A stretch of 64,000 nt of DNA from CAZZNY01 sp964655935 (GTDB lineage Bacteria; Patescibacteriota; Gracilibacteria; BD1-5; UBA2023). This document shows positions 51,571 to 60,808 of the stretch, one piece after another. The notes beneath the pieces were generated by a model, which searched no databases, was not told the DNA's origin, and worked only from the letters and a program-made list of their open reading frames with translations. The stretch lies in assembly GCA_964655935.1 (NCBI GenBank), contig CAZZNY010000003.1:53926-117925 (forward strand), read 5' to 3'. The translations under genes and the position numbers were made by a program. The first letter of the stretch is position 1, and each line of letters starts with the position of its first letter.

Positions 51571-52757
51571 ATATCGCTCATCGCAACATCACTCTCCATA
51601 CCTGGATCAATTTCATCTCCGGGATCACTTTTTTGACTCCGGTCGTGACTCTTTTGTACAAATATTCTGGACTTGGAATTCCTGAGATTATTCTCATTAC
51701 TAATGCTTCGACTTTGTGCATTTGGCTTTTTGAGCTTCCGACCTCAGTTTTCGCTGATGTTATCGGACACAAAAAAGCTTTGGTGATTTCTGTAAGCTGC
51801 AATCTTATCGCCGCAATCCTTTTTCTCTTTTTTCAAAATTTTATCGGATTTCTTATCGCTGCTTTTTTTGCTGGACTCTATTTTAGTTTTTGGAGCGGAA
51901 CAGGTCAGGCTTTTCTTGAAGCAAATCTCCGAATACTCGATCGACAGAATGAATACGGAAAATATCTGGGAAAACTTATGGCATATTCGAGCATTCCAGG
52001 GATTCTGACGCCACTAATCGCATCATGGCTTATCTATCAATTCCATGAATTTGCGTACATAATTCTTGCTGGAGTTGATGTGGTTTTCGCTCTTTTGTTA
52101 GTTATCATAACTTTGCGACTCACTGAAGTGGGCAATTATACAGCAAGATTTGAAAGTTTTTCCCATCTTTTCAAGGAACATTACATAACAGCAAAAGAAT
52201 CGCTACTGTGAGTGTTTCGAAGTCCAAAGCTTGTCACTATCCTCTTGTATCGATCACTCGCAAACCATATCGCATTTTTCGCCATAATATCACTCCTTCT
52301 TCTTACAAAAGCTGGAATGCCGGAATACTACACCGGTTATGTTTTTGGGATTGGCGGAATTCTTACGGTTTTTGCATATAAATATATGTATAAAATCTGA
52401 GAAAAATATTGATATGTGCGAGCTTGGATGATTGCCACCATTTTACAGGCCATGCTTCTTATTGTGGCCGCATTCATACTTCGATCATGGGTTGCACTGG
52501 CGATCATATCTATTTTTATATCTCTTCTCGATGGTGTTTGGCAACCAGCATGGTGACATGTACTCGTCAAAAATAGCGAAGGGAAATGACTTGCTACTAC
52601 TCGCTCGATTATTTTCTCGATTTTTGCTCTTTATACTACAGTCGGAAAACAAATCGTATCGTTTTTCCCCGTTGAATATGCCCTTGTAGTGATTGGAGTA
52701 GTAATCTTGCTTGCAAATGTGTTTTTATATTGAAAAATGCAAAAATTATCAGCCTAA
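51561..52757 (+). CDS. MFS transporter
   Basis: 398 aa with about 12 hydrophobic segments and the MFS loop between helices 2 and 3 (SVFADVIGHKKALVIS, matching G-x-x-x-D-R-x-G-R-K/R with D and HKK). The overall layout is that of drug-type 12-helix MFS carriers; substrate unknown. It overlaps the preceding gene by 10 nt, so they are co-translated. UGA glycines occur mainly in the second half. Confidence 0.85.
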
Positions 52758-52908
52758 TACCAAAAACTTCTTTTTGTAGAAAAGAATTTGACTTACAGTG
52801 AGTTTTTTATAGAATACCGGTACTTTTTTGGAAAGATACTATTTTGTAGTGCTTGCACTTTCCGTAAGTAGCCCCCAAAAGATTTACCTTTTTATTTTTA
52901 CTATTCCG

Positions 52909-53181
52909 ATGCCAAATACAAGTTCAGCGAAGAAGGCGCTCCGACAGAACATCACAGCACGATCACGAAATCGTCACTTCCAAGCTCTCTATAAAGAAAC
53001 TCTCAAAAAATTTGAGGTAGCTGTTAAGGCTGCTGACGCAACTGAAGCAAACATTCAACTTGCGAAAGTTTATTCACGGATCGATACTCTCGTAAAAAAG
53101 AATATCCTCCATATAAACAATGCTGCACGAAAAAAATCTGCACTCGCAAAAAAAGCAAAAGCTCTATCTTCTAAAGCATAA
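52909..53181 (+). CDS. rpsT: 30S ribosomal protein S20
   Basis: 90 aa, normal length. NTSSAKKALRQNITARSRNR and the C-terminal NNAARKKSALAKKAKAL match S20, which binds 16S rRNA early in assembly. No UGA codon. ATG 52909 is the family start. TTGACT about 115 nt upstream followed by TATAGA could be its promoter. infC follows after 2 nt, an uncommon pairing. Confidence 0.95.
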   Translation: MPNTSSAKKALRQNITARSRNRHFQALYKETLKKFEVAVKAADATEANIQLAKVYSRIDTLVKKNILHINNAARKKSALAKKAKALSSKA

Positions 53182-53183
53182 TA

Positions 53184-53696
53184 ATGGATAGAAAACAGAA
53201 ACGCATCAATGATGAGATCCGAGCTACTCAAGTGAAGCTCATCGACACAGAAGGAGAACCGATAGGTATTATACCACTTGCTCGTGCCATCGAGATGGCA
53301 GAAGAGAAAGAGATGGATGTAGTAGAGATTGGAACTCAAGATGGTGTAGTTCTTGCGAAAATCATGGACTATGGTAAATTTCTTTTTAAGCAGCAAAAAA
53401 CACTCTCAAAAAATAAGGGTGGCTCGAAAAAAAATGAACTCAAAACCATCCGACTTACGTATACGATCGGTGATCATGATATGGAAGTTCGACGCAAACA
53501 GGCAGAACGCTTTGCTGCAGAAGGACATCCACTCAAAGTTTCACTTATGTTAAAAGGTCGTGAGAATCACTACGGTGAGGCTGCTATGGCCAAGATAACA
53601 GAATTCATTGCTTCGATAGAAACTTGTTATAAGCTCGATGGAAGAGCGATTCGTACTGGGAATGTATTCTCTGCGACACTCACTACTAAAAAATAA
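53184..53696 (+). CDS. infC: Translation initiation factor IF-3
   Basis: 170 aa, full length. INDEIRATQVKLIDTEGEP (N-domain), MDYGKFLFKQQK linker helix and VRRKQAERFAAEGHPLKV (C-domain) are typical. It starts with ATG, not the AUU used for autoregulation in E. coli. No UGA among its roughly 14 glycines. It leads the classic infC-rpmI-rplT order. Confidence 0.97.
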   Translation: MDRKQKRINDEIRATQVKLIDTEGEPIGIIPLARAIEMAEEKEMDVVEIGTQDGVVLAKIMDYGKFLFKQQKTLSKNKGGSKKNELKTIRLTYTIGDHDMEVRRKQAERFAAEGHPLKVSLMLKGRENHYGEAAMAKITEFIASIETCYKLDGRAIRTGNVFSATLTTKK

Positions 53697-53772
53697 TCAA
53701 CTCTAAAAAGACATGCCCCGTCTGCTTAGATGTAAAGAAAATCGAAATTTTACCTCATTCATAATTATACGT

Positions 53773-53970
53773 ATGAAAGCAAAGACTCTCTCTAGTGCAA
53801 AAAAACGTGTTAAAATCACGGGTACTGGAAAATATATTCTTGCTCACGCAGGAAAACGACATCTCCTTTCTGATAAGACAAAGAAAGCAAAAGGTCGAAA
53901 CAAGTATGGTATCGTAGCTCACCCTACAAACCAGAAAATGCTTAAACGATGTCTTCCAAATGGACTCTAA
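53773..53970 (+). CDS. rpmI: 50S ribosomal protein L35
   Basis: 65 aa, normal length. KAKTLSSAKKRVKITGTGK and HAGKRHLLSDKTKKAKGR are L35. The start is ATG 53773; an earlier in-frame ATG at 53713 would add 20 residues unlike the family. No UGA codon. Confidence 0.95.
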   Translation: MKAKTLSSAKKRVKITGTGKYILAHAGKRHLLSDKTKKAKGRNKYGIVAHPTNQKMLKRCLPNGL

Positions 53971-53993
53971 ATAATGATGAATGACTAATTACC

Positions 53994-54036
53994 AATTACT
54001 AATAGAATTGGTGCTAGTTTTTTCTCATTAGTAATT
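53994..54036 (+). promoter_or_regulatory. Hairpin between rpmI and rplT
   Basis: AATTACTAAT and ATTAGTAATT form a perfect 10-bp stem with a 23-nt loop. The flanks repeat TAATTA-type words. Its place between L35 and L20 invites an L20-type regulatory role, but the sequence does not look like the known L20 binding sites, and it may be only a mobile inverted repeat. Confidence 0.5.
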
Positions 54037-54066
54037 CGTAATTATTAATTAGTAATTTTCTAAGTT

Positions 54067-54411
54067 ATGCCACGAGTAAAACGAGGTCTAATGACCCACA
54101 AACGACACAAGAACCTTCTCGCTAAGGTGAAAGGATTCCGAATGAAGAATAATAATGTATTCTCACGAGCGAAAAATGCACTCGCGAAAGCTGGTACAAA
54201 CGCTTACATCGGTCGAAAACAGAAAAAACGAAATTTCCGAGCTCTTTGGACAACTCGTATCAACAATGCAGTTCGAGATCTAGGACTTTCTTACTCAGTT
54301 TTTATTAATAAGCTTTACCTAAAGCGAGTTACTTTGAACCGAAAAGTTCTTTCAAATCTTGCTATCACAAACCCAGCGGTTTTTGAACAAGTAGTTGCAT
54401 TTGTAAAATAA
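54067..54411 (+). CDS. rplT: 50S ribosomal protein L20
   Basis: 114 aa, normal length. RVKRGLMTHKRHKNLLAKVK, AYIGRKQKKRNFRALWTTRI and NRKVLSNLAITNPAVFEQVV are L20 hallmarks. No UGA codon. End of the infC-rpmI-rplT group, before a strong bidirectional terminator. Confidence 0.97.
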   Translation: MPRVKRGLMTHKRHKNLLAKVKGFRMKNNNVFSRAKNALAKAGTNAYIGRKQKKRNFRALWTTRINNAVRDLGLSYSVFINKLYLKRVTLNRKVLSNLAITNPAVFEQVVAFVK

Positions 54412-54420
54412 TATAAAAAC

Positions 54421-54456
54421 AATAAAATACCACGGAATGTTCCGTGGTATTTTATT
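54421..54456. terminator. Bidirectional terminator
   Basis: AATAAAATACCACGGA and TCCGTGGTATTTTATT form a perfect 16-bp stem with an ATGT loop between convergent genes. Confidence 0.92.
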
Positions 54457-54457
54457 G

Positions 54458-54901
54458 TTAGTGTCATGAAGGATTTTGTAAGACACGAAGCATATGTCAA
54501 TCGCCAGAAACAACAATTCTTATCGTTCAAACAATATTATCAGGATCGATTCCTCCTTTAATGAGCGCTGATAATATTTCATGTTCTTGAATCACTGATT
54601 CAGTAGGTTGAGAGGTTATTTCTGATATAAGGAGTATACAATTAGTGCACGGAGCCCGATCACCAAATACTACAGTTACTCAATGAAAACGATTTCGTGT
54701 AAATAATGTTCCACATTCAGTAACTCCTTCATTTGCTTTCGGAGTAGTATCCATTCTTACTTCTGAAAGAAATCTATCTACCGGTAATGAAGTGCCTGGA
54801 TCACAAAACTGTGGAATAGCACTACTTCATAATCAAAATGGTTCATGATCTTCTCTTTGTGGTATAGAAGTCATGTTGTCAGGCATATTTCGCATTCACA
54901 T
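54458..54901 (-). CDS. Hypothetical 147-aa protein with a PCxxC motif
   Basis: 147 aa with UGA glycines (for example FGLGSS, FHGVTVV). GDRAPCTNCILLISE contains PCxxC and is preceded by VTECGTLFT; cytidine deaminase-fold proteins have (H/C)xE then PCxxC, so a deaminase-like zinc fold is possible but the spacing and first motif are not convincing. No signal peptide. ATG 54901 is the most upstream start; ATGs a few codons inside are alternatives. Divergent from yidD, with a palindrome between them. Confidence 0.55.
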
Positions 54902-54910
54902 AGAGAGCTA

Positions 54911-54926
54911 GTTAGGAATACCTAAC
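54911..54926. promoter_or_regulatory. Palindromic operator between divergent genes
   Basis: GTTAGG-AATA-CCTAAC is a perfect 6-bp-arm palindrome in the 50-bp space between divergent genes. On the minus strand TTGACA lies about 40 nt further upstream (inside the start of yidD), so the palindrome falls near the start of transcription of the 54901 gene, a usual repressor position. Confidence 0.5.
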
Positions 54927-54951
54927 ATAATATGTTAACAAAATTACTAAA

Positions 54952-55206
54952 ATGTCAAGACTTTTTTCAAACATTTTTATTTTTCTGATAAAAACCTATC
55001 AAAAGTGGTTGAGCCCTGATCATTCTTTTTTGGCTCGAGCACAGAATCGTCCACCACATTGTAAATATATACCAAGCTGTAGTAACTATATGATCGAGGC
55101 GATTGAAAAAAAATGACCATTTTTTGGACTATTAAAATGAATATGGAGAATTCTTCGATGTAATCCATGGTCGAAAGGGGGGCATGATCCAGTAGATAAG
55201 AATTAA
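54952..55206 (+). CDS. yidD: Membrane protein insertion efficiency factor YidD
   Basis: 84 aa. IKTYQKWLSPDH, CKYIPSCSNYMIEAIEKKG and the end RILRCNPWSKGGHDPVD are the full YidD signature with its conserved cysteines. Two UGA glycines (KKGPF, LKGIW) sit at conserved Gly positions. YidD helps YidC-dependent membrane insertion. Start ATG 54952. A TCCTGC/GCAGGA hairpin follows at 55208. Confidence 0.93.
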
Positions 55207-55321
55207 GTCCTGCAATGGCAGGAAGGAATTAATGGAAAATGTCAATCATTCTTTCTAATCATTCTTTTATCGGGATGATTTTTTCATATAATCACCACGT
55301 TAATTTTTTAAAGATCTCTAA

Positions 55322-55924
55322 ATGTTCCAAACTCTCATTCAATTCGATACTTCACTTCTTGCTAGTATTCGACAGCTTATCGATCCATCGAGTTCTTGGC
55401 AAATTTGGCTTATTCATACCTTTGCGGATCTCCAGGTGATTCTTGTAGCTGTTTTTCTTGTTGTTTGGTGGATAGTGGGAATTGTTTATAAAAATTCCAT
55501 TAGAAAATTTGAAGCACTGAGAATCTTATATATTATTGCGATTGCTTTTATGGTCTATATGATCCTGAATCAACTCCTTCCGATGCGACCACGCCCGGAG
55601 GATGCTGTAAATGCTATAGCTCCGCTTATTAACCATGTGCCAGATAATTCTTTTCCATCCGGTCATGCTATATTTTTTATAGCTTCCACATTCGCTTTTT
55701 TTATCACACTTTCTCGCAAATGGATCGCGTGGACATCACTTATTCTTGGTGTAATTATGTGTTTTGCTCGTGTGGCTGCAGGAGTTCATTTTCCAGGAGA
55801 TATTTTTGCCGGATGGATTATTGGTCTCATTTTTGCTGTACTAGCAGCTCGGTATCTTCCGAAAAATCCTGAAGCAAAAATATATACTTTTCCGATAAAA
55901 ATCGCAAGTTTCCTAAAACTATAA
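55322..55924 (+). CDS. PAP2-family phosphatase (undecaprenyl-diphosphatase-like)
   Basis: 200 aa, about six membrane helices. The three PAP2 motifs are present: LPMRPRPED (KxxxxxxRP type), SFPSGHA and RVAAGVHFPGD with the catalytic His. Bacterial members of this size dephosphorylate undecaprenyl diphosphate or lipid phosphates at the membrane. No UGA codon. A DedA gene follows after 34 nt. Confidence 0.88.
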   Translation: MFQTLIQFDTSLLASIRQLIDPSSSWQIWLIHTFADLQVILVAVFLVVWWIVGIVYKNSIRKFEALRILYIIAIAFMVYMILNQLLPMRPRPEDAVNAIAPLINHVPDNSFPSGHAIFFIASTFAFFITLSRKWIAWTSLILGVIMCFARVAAGVHFPGDIFAGWIIGLIFAVLAARYLPKNPEAKIYTFPIKIASFLKL

Positions 55925-55958
55925 ATAAATTGATTTTTAATACATCATCTTTTTTTAA

Positions 55959-56570
55959 ATGCACTGGTTTTCTGCTTTCATTTCTGAGCTTGTAGCTCAG
56001 TTAGATTATGGATCGATATTTTTTCTTATGGCACTCGAATCGAGTCTTTTTCCAGTTCCTTCAGAAGCGGTGATGATACCGGCTGGATATCTTGCAGCGA
56101 GTGGAAAACTTAGTTTATGGATTTCTCTTTTAGTGGGAGCTTTCGGAAGTCTCGCTGGAGCTACAGCTAATTATCTTCTGGGGAAATATATCGGACGACC
56201 ATTTATCGAGAAATATGGAAAATATTTTCTCATAAAGAAGGAAAAATACGAACTTACCGAGCGACTTTTTGATAAAAACGATAAACTCTACACATTTCTC
56301 GGTCGACTTATCCCAGTGGTGCGTCATCTTATTTCTATTCCTGCCGGTATCTTTCGTATGCCGTATTGGATTTTTGCACTTATCACGACCCTCGGAGCTG
56401 GACTTTGGTGTCTTATCTTACTCCTCTCGGGATATTATTTTTGACAAGATATGGTAGATATTTTTGCTAAATATACGAAAGAAGTGAGTATTGTGGTGGT
56501 TATTAGTTTAGTGATTTGGGTGATTTATTTTGCGAGAAAAAAGAATGGCAGTTCGAAAAAAAATGGATAG
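55959..56570 (+). CDS. DedA-family membrane protein
   Basis: 203 aa. ESSLFPVPSEAVMIPAGYLA and GATANYLLGKYIGRPFIEKYGK followed by FLGRLIPVVRHLISIPAG match DedA/SNARE-associated proteins, which flip undecaprenyl phosphate and other lipids. With the PAP2 gene before it this makes a plausible lipid-carrier recycling pair. One UGA Gly late in the protein (YYFGQD). Confidence 0.9.
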
Positions 56571-56605
56571 AATAGGAAAACAATACTTCATAATATTTTG
56601 TCATT

Positions 56606-57061
56606 ATGAAAACTTTTCCACTTCTTACTCGCGATGGCGAGCTCGTCGACACGACACTCGAGAAACTGCTCTCTAAATCTTTAAAAACACTTCTGTATTT
56701 TTATCCGAAAGACAATACTCCAGGTTGTACTCTTGAAGCTCAGGATTTTACCCGACTTCGAGCGGATTTTGAAAATCTGGGAATCCATATCGTCGGAGTA
56801 TCAAAAGATGATGGAAAGAGTCATGAGAAGTTCCGTATTTCTTGTGCCTTGTGAGTCGATCTGCTTTCTGATATTGACGGATCACTCCATGAAAAATTCA
56901 CAACCTTTGGAGCGAAGAATCTTTATGGGAAAATCGTGCAGGGTGTTATTCGTTCTACGTTCTTACTTGATTCTTCAGGGAATATCCTGAAAGAATGGCG
57001 AAGCGTAAAGGCTACCGGTCATGCAGAGAAAATACTTAAGGAATTAAGAATTAAGAAATAA
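56606..57061 (+). CDS. bcp: Thioredoxin-dependent peroxiredoxin (Bcp/PrxQ)
   Basis: 151 aa. FYPKDNTPGCTLEAQDFTRL has the peroxidatic Cys, and GVSKDDGKSHEKF and VIRSTFLLDSSG complete the family pattern. The usual PrxQ resolving Cys five residues on is absent; another Cys lies in FRISCAL. It likely works with the thioredoxin at 835. One UGA Gly (CALGVDLL). Confidence 0.9.
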
Positions 57062-57166
57062 GAAATTCCTTTTATAGTTTCTCTTTTTTATGGAGAAGAA
57101 ATGTAATTTATTTTGCATTTTTCATATTGCACATATACTAACGAGCTATATTATTATTTTGTTTAT

Positions 57167-57766
57167 ATGATAGTAATTGACATAGAAGCATCAGGCCTTG
57201 ATCCATATCGTCACGGAATTCTCAGTATCTGAGCGGTAGAGCTCGAAAATCCTACCAATCAGTTTTATGGAGAATGTTATCTCGAAGAAGGGAAGGAAAT
57301 TCATCCTCAGGCATTAGAAGTGATCGGTTTTACGGTAGAGCAGATTCATGACCAGTCTCGAGACTCACTTGCTATTCTTATTAGTAATTTTATTGATTGG
57401 ATTCAGCCCATCAAAGATCGTACATTTGCGTGACACAATGCTGGTTATTTTGATTTGCGTTTTTTGGAGATTGCTTCAGTTAAATACGGTTTTGGGAGAC
57501 TTGGTTATCGTACCATAGATCTTCATACTCTTGCTTTTGTTGAGTGCGTTCGAAGATGAATAGAGATTCCATTTGCGGATAATCGGACAAATCTGAGTCT
57601 TGATGCAATACTCGGGATCGTTTGACTTGATCCAGAGCCAAAGCCTCATATAGCAATTAATGGTGCAAAACTCGAAGCGGAAGCGATTAGTCGATTGTTA
57701 TATGGAAAGAAATTATTCTTAGAATATGAACAGAATGAATCAAATTCAACTGTTATAAAAATTTAG
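57167..57766 (+). CDS. DEDD 3'-5' exonuclease (DnaQ/RNase T-like)
   Basis: 199 aa. VIDIEASGLDP (Exo I with D-x-E), FAGHNAGYFDLRFL (Exo II) and AINGAKLEAEAISRLL (Exo III region) make a DEDD exonuclease. The Gly of AGHN is UGA. It could proofread DNA synthesis or trim RNA; no polymerase domain is attached. Confidence 0.85.
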
Positions 57767-57784
57767 TAAGCCTGTCGTTTATAA

Positions 57785-57899
57785 AGGATTCTTCGTTGCT
57801 CTCAGAATGACGATGTGTTGGTCGAGGGATCCTGAAATAAATTCAGGATGACGACATATGTTTCCTTTGTAACTTTGTAACCATGTAACCTTGTAACCA
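57785..57899. repeat. Short interspersed repeats and TTGTAACC micro-repeats
   Basis: A partial GTCATTCTGAG-type element (GGATTCTTCG then TCAGAATGAC), a GGATCCTGAA/TTCAGGATGA hairpin, and then four close copies of TTGTAAC (57868-57899). The block lies directly before the YmdB-like gene and has no gene of its own. Confidence 0.6.
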
Positions 57900-57902
57900 C
57901 TT

Positions 57903-58718
57903 ATGCGACTGCTTATTTTTGGTGATATCTATGGACGAAATGGTCGACGACTTGTTGGTGAGTTTTTGCCGTGACTGAAAGAAAAATACAATCCCGATTT
58001 TATAGTTTGAAATAGCGAGAATCTAACTTCTGGGAAAGGACCGATACCGAAACATATTTTAGAACTAAAAGAACTCGGTTTTGATATTTTGACTGGAGGA
58101 AATCATACTTTTTCTCAAGTAAAAGATCTTGCTCCATATATCGATAGTCCAGAATCTATACAGATTCGTCCGGCGAATTACTATGAGATTCCTGGAGGAT
58201 ATATTTTGCCGGGAAAGTGATATAAAATTTTTGAAAAGCATTGATTTCGTCTTCTCGCGATCAATCTTATGTCCGATGTTTTTTTATGAGAGAAAGTATA
58301 TAATCCATTTTTACGAATTACCGAGATTCTTGGTTCTTTTTCTTGAGAAAAACTTGATGGAATTATTTTAGACTTTCATCGTGAGACGACTGCGGAATCC
58401 TATGTAATGTCGATGTATCTGGATGGAAAAGCGTCTTTTGTTTATGGAACCCATACACATATTCAGACGAATGATGAACATATTCTTCCTGGTGGAACTG
58501 GTATGATTTGTGATGTCGGTATGACAGGTGCCCTGAATAGCTCGATCGGTCAAACCTATGAATCACGTATCGCAGGATTTCTCACGGGAAATAAAGTATT
58601 CTGAAGAGGATGAGAACAAGATATGGGTCCCGGAGTCGTAAATGCGATCGTCGTAGATATCGAAGCAGGGAAGTGTATATATCTCGAAAAAGTCAGAATC
58701 AGAGAAGAGGAATTATAA
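57903..58718 (+). CDS. YmdB-like metallophosphodiesterase
   Basis: 271 aa, the family's length. LLIFGDIYGRNGRRLV, VGNSENLTSGKG (metal ligands with UGA Gly), LTGGNHTF, DFHRETTAE and YGTHTHIQTNDEHILPGGTG are the YmdB/TIGR00282 motifs. YmdB hydrolyses 2',3'-cyclic nucleotides and affects RNA turnover and biofilm choices in Firmicutes. Confidence 0.92.
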
Positions 58719-58797
58719 AATATACAAATTTTGATGATATTTTTACATTTTTTTATATAATGGTAACTGAGGAAGTAAAATGAAGGCCTCCGGTTTT

Positions 58798-58825
58798 GTC
58801 ATTCCCGCGTAGGCGGGAATCCAGG
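58798..58825. repeat. GTCATTCCCGCG-type inverted repeat
   Basis: ATTCCCGC-GTAG-GCGGGAAT hairpin inside GTCAT..CCAGG, a widespread bacterial interspersed element, upstream of the HtrA gene. Confidence 0.8.
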
Positions 58826-58874
58826 ATGAGAGTTGTCTTCATTATTCCACTAAATACATTGTAATTTTTTTCAT

Positions 58875-60047
58875 ATGAATCTCTCGAAAACATTTCTTAT
58901 TTCGATCGTAGTATCGATTCTTGCTTCGTTGGCATCAAGTTTTTTCGTGCTTGAACATTATGATACTCAAGGTCAATCCTCAGATGTAATAAATACAGTT
59001 TCCGTAGTACCAGAAGTCCAATCTCTCAAACAAATTGAATCAGGGGTTCAATCCATCGCAAAAAAACTTCGTTCGTCCGTCGTGAATATTATTATCAGCC
59101 AGGATATCCAGCTCTATAAGACTGATCCGTTCGGTTTCTTTTATGAACCATCTGGAACAGTTCGAAAAAAAGTTGGTGGTGGTACTGGGTTTTTCATTAC
59201 GAAAGATGGTCTTATTCTAACTAATAAACACGTAGTTTCTCAGCCAGATGCGACTTATACAGTGATTACTGGTGATAATGAAGAATTTTCCGCTCGTGTA
59301 GTGGCGATCGATCCGATGACCGATCTTGCGGTGGTTCAGGCTCTGACGAAAGACGAGAAAAAACTTACCGATAGAAAAATCGTAGAATTCGTAAAAGATA
59401 CCCGATCAGTCGATGTAGGATCTTTCGTAATTGCTATGGGAAATGCACTCGCAGAATTTCAGAATACACTTACCTTTGGTATTATATCAGGTCTTGGTCG
59501 TACGATAGAAGCAGGGAATCAAGCAGGATGAAATGTCGAACAGCTTACTGGACTTCTTCAGACAGATGCAGCAATTAATCCAGGAAACAGTGGTGGACCG
59601 CTCGTAAATCTTGATGGAAAAGTAGTGGGAATCAATACGGCGATCGCTGCAGGAGCGAATGGGCTCGGTTTTGCGATACCGCTTTCCGAGAAAGAAGTGG
59701 ATTATATGCTTCGTTCTATCGAAAAATATAAAACTATCAAACGGCCATTTATCGGAATTCGATATAGTTCGCTCGACGCAAATATAGCGAAGGCAAATAA
59801 TTTGAAGTCAGAATATGGGGATTATATTAATCTAAAAGACTGAGTGGTAGCTTGAAGTCCAGCAGAAAAAGCTGGATTAAAGTCGGGAGATATTATCTTA
59901 GAGGTAGAAGGAAAGAAGCTTTCGAGTGGATATTCGATTCGAGATGTACTCGTCGGAAAAATGCCAGGAGATAGTGTAAAACTTTCCGTACTTCGTGCTG
60001 AAAATGGAGAAAAAGAAGAGATTAAAATAACTTTATGAGAAATATAA
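58875..60047 (+). CDS. HtrA/DegP-type serine protease with PDZ domain
   Basis: 390 aa. An N-terminal membrane anchor (FLISIVVSILASLASSFFVL) is followed by a trypsin-like domain with triad His in LTNKHVV, Asp in MTDLAVV and Ser in NPGNSGGPL, then one PDZ domain (RPFIGIRY to the end, with AGLKSGDIILEVEGKKL). It degrades misfolded proteins outside the membrane. UGA glycines lie in NQAGGNVEQ, LKDGVVAGSPA and near the C-terminus. Confidence 0.93.
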
Positions 60048-60092
60048 TATTTAAAACGACAATCGGTTTTACAAAATGAGCTTGACGTCTTA

Positions 60093-60119
60093 TTGACTTA
60101 ATAAAAAAAAGCCTATAAT
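60093..60119 (+). promoter_or_regulatory. Promoter of the receiver-domain gene
   Basis: TTGACT, 15 nt, TATAAT (60114-60119), 30 nt ahead of ATG 60150. Confidence 0.6.
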
Positions 60120-60149
60120 CTCGTTAATTGTATAAATAATTTATTCGGT

Positions 60150-60719
60150 ATGGAAGTTTTAGAAGAACAGAGAGGGAATATTGGAGTTAGTGGAGCTAAT
60201 GCTCTTGCATATACAATGGCAGATAAAGCTATAAGATGATTAGGATCGATAAATCTAACCGCATCACAAGAAAAAATAGAAGATCGAATGCTTTTCTCGG
60301 ATGCTAATGTATTAATCATAGAAGATGAAAAGGAGCTTATAGATCTTTTATTATGTCTTTTTGGTAAAGAGAATTGGTGAGCTGGATCTGTAAAAGTAAT
60401 AACGTCAGCCAGTAGGCTAGAGGAAGAATTAAAAACTAGAAAAGTCGATATAATTGTTTCTGATCATCATACTGAAGGCAATATGACTGGAGATGAAGCA
60501 CTAACTAGTGCAATTAAAAATAACTTGTTTGGTGGTTGTCGAATGATTGTAGGGGCCTCAGGAAGTGAAGGTGAAGTAGAAAATGCTTTTAGGGGGGCAT
60601 TTGCAAAAATTCCAGCAGATCAAGGAATTACTTGCGAGTTTTTAAAAAAACCATATAGCTTAGCTGCCTTAAAAGAAATTATTGAAAGAAGATTTGAAAT
60701 AAAACCCCTCAAGAAATAA
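60150..60719 (+). CDS. Response-regulator receiver-like protein
   Basis: 189 aa. NVLIIEDEKELIDLLLCLF gives the acidic pair, DIIVSDHHTEG the phospho-acceptor Asp position, MIVGASGSEGE the Thr/Ser strand and CEFLKKPYSLAALKEII the Lys-Pro motif of a receiver domain. About 45 N-terminal residues precede it, and no output domain is attached. No kinase is nearby. Confidence 0.75.
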
Positions 60720-60729
60720 TAAATCCAAC

Positions 60730-60757
60730 TTGCTTTATAAGTGTTTCGTGATAAAAT
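60730..60757 (+). promoter_or_regulatory. Promoter of hisS
   Basis: TTGCTT, 16 nt, TAAAAT (60752-60757). Confidence 0.65.
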
Positions 60758-60760
60758 CAC

Positions 60761-60784
60761 AGGTAGCCTCTGAGGAAGCTACCT
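60761..60784 (+). promoter_or_regulatory. 5'-terminal hairpin of hisS mRNA
   Basis: AGGTAGC and GCTACCT (7 bp) start 4 nt after the -10 box and are followed by a T-rich run, then ATG 60809. Same design as the NACHT and 98-aa gene leaders; it could also attenuate. Confidence 0.6.
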
Positions 60785-60808
60785 TATTTTTTCCTCCTTT
60801 TTTGCCTT

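Noticed and set aside
54458..54901. Calling the 147-aa protein a cytidine deaminase.
   Set aside because: PCxxC is present but the (H/C)AE motif and spacing do not fit well enough.
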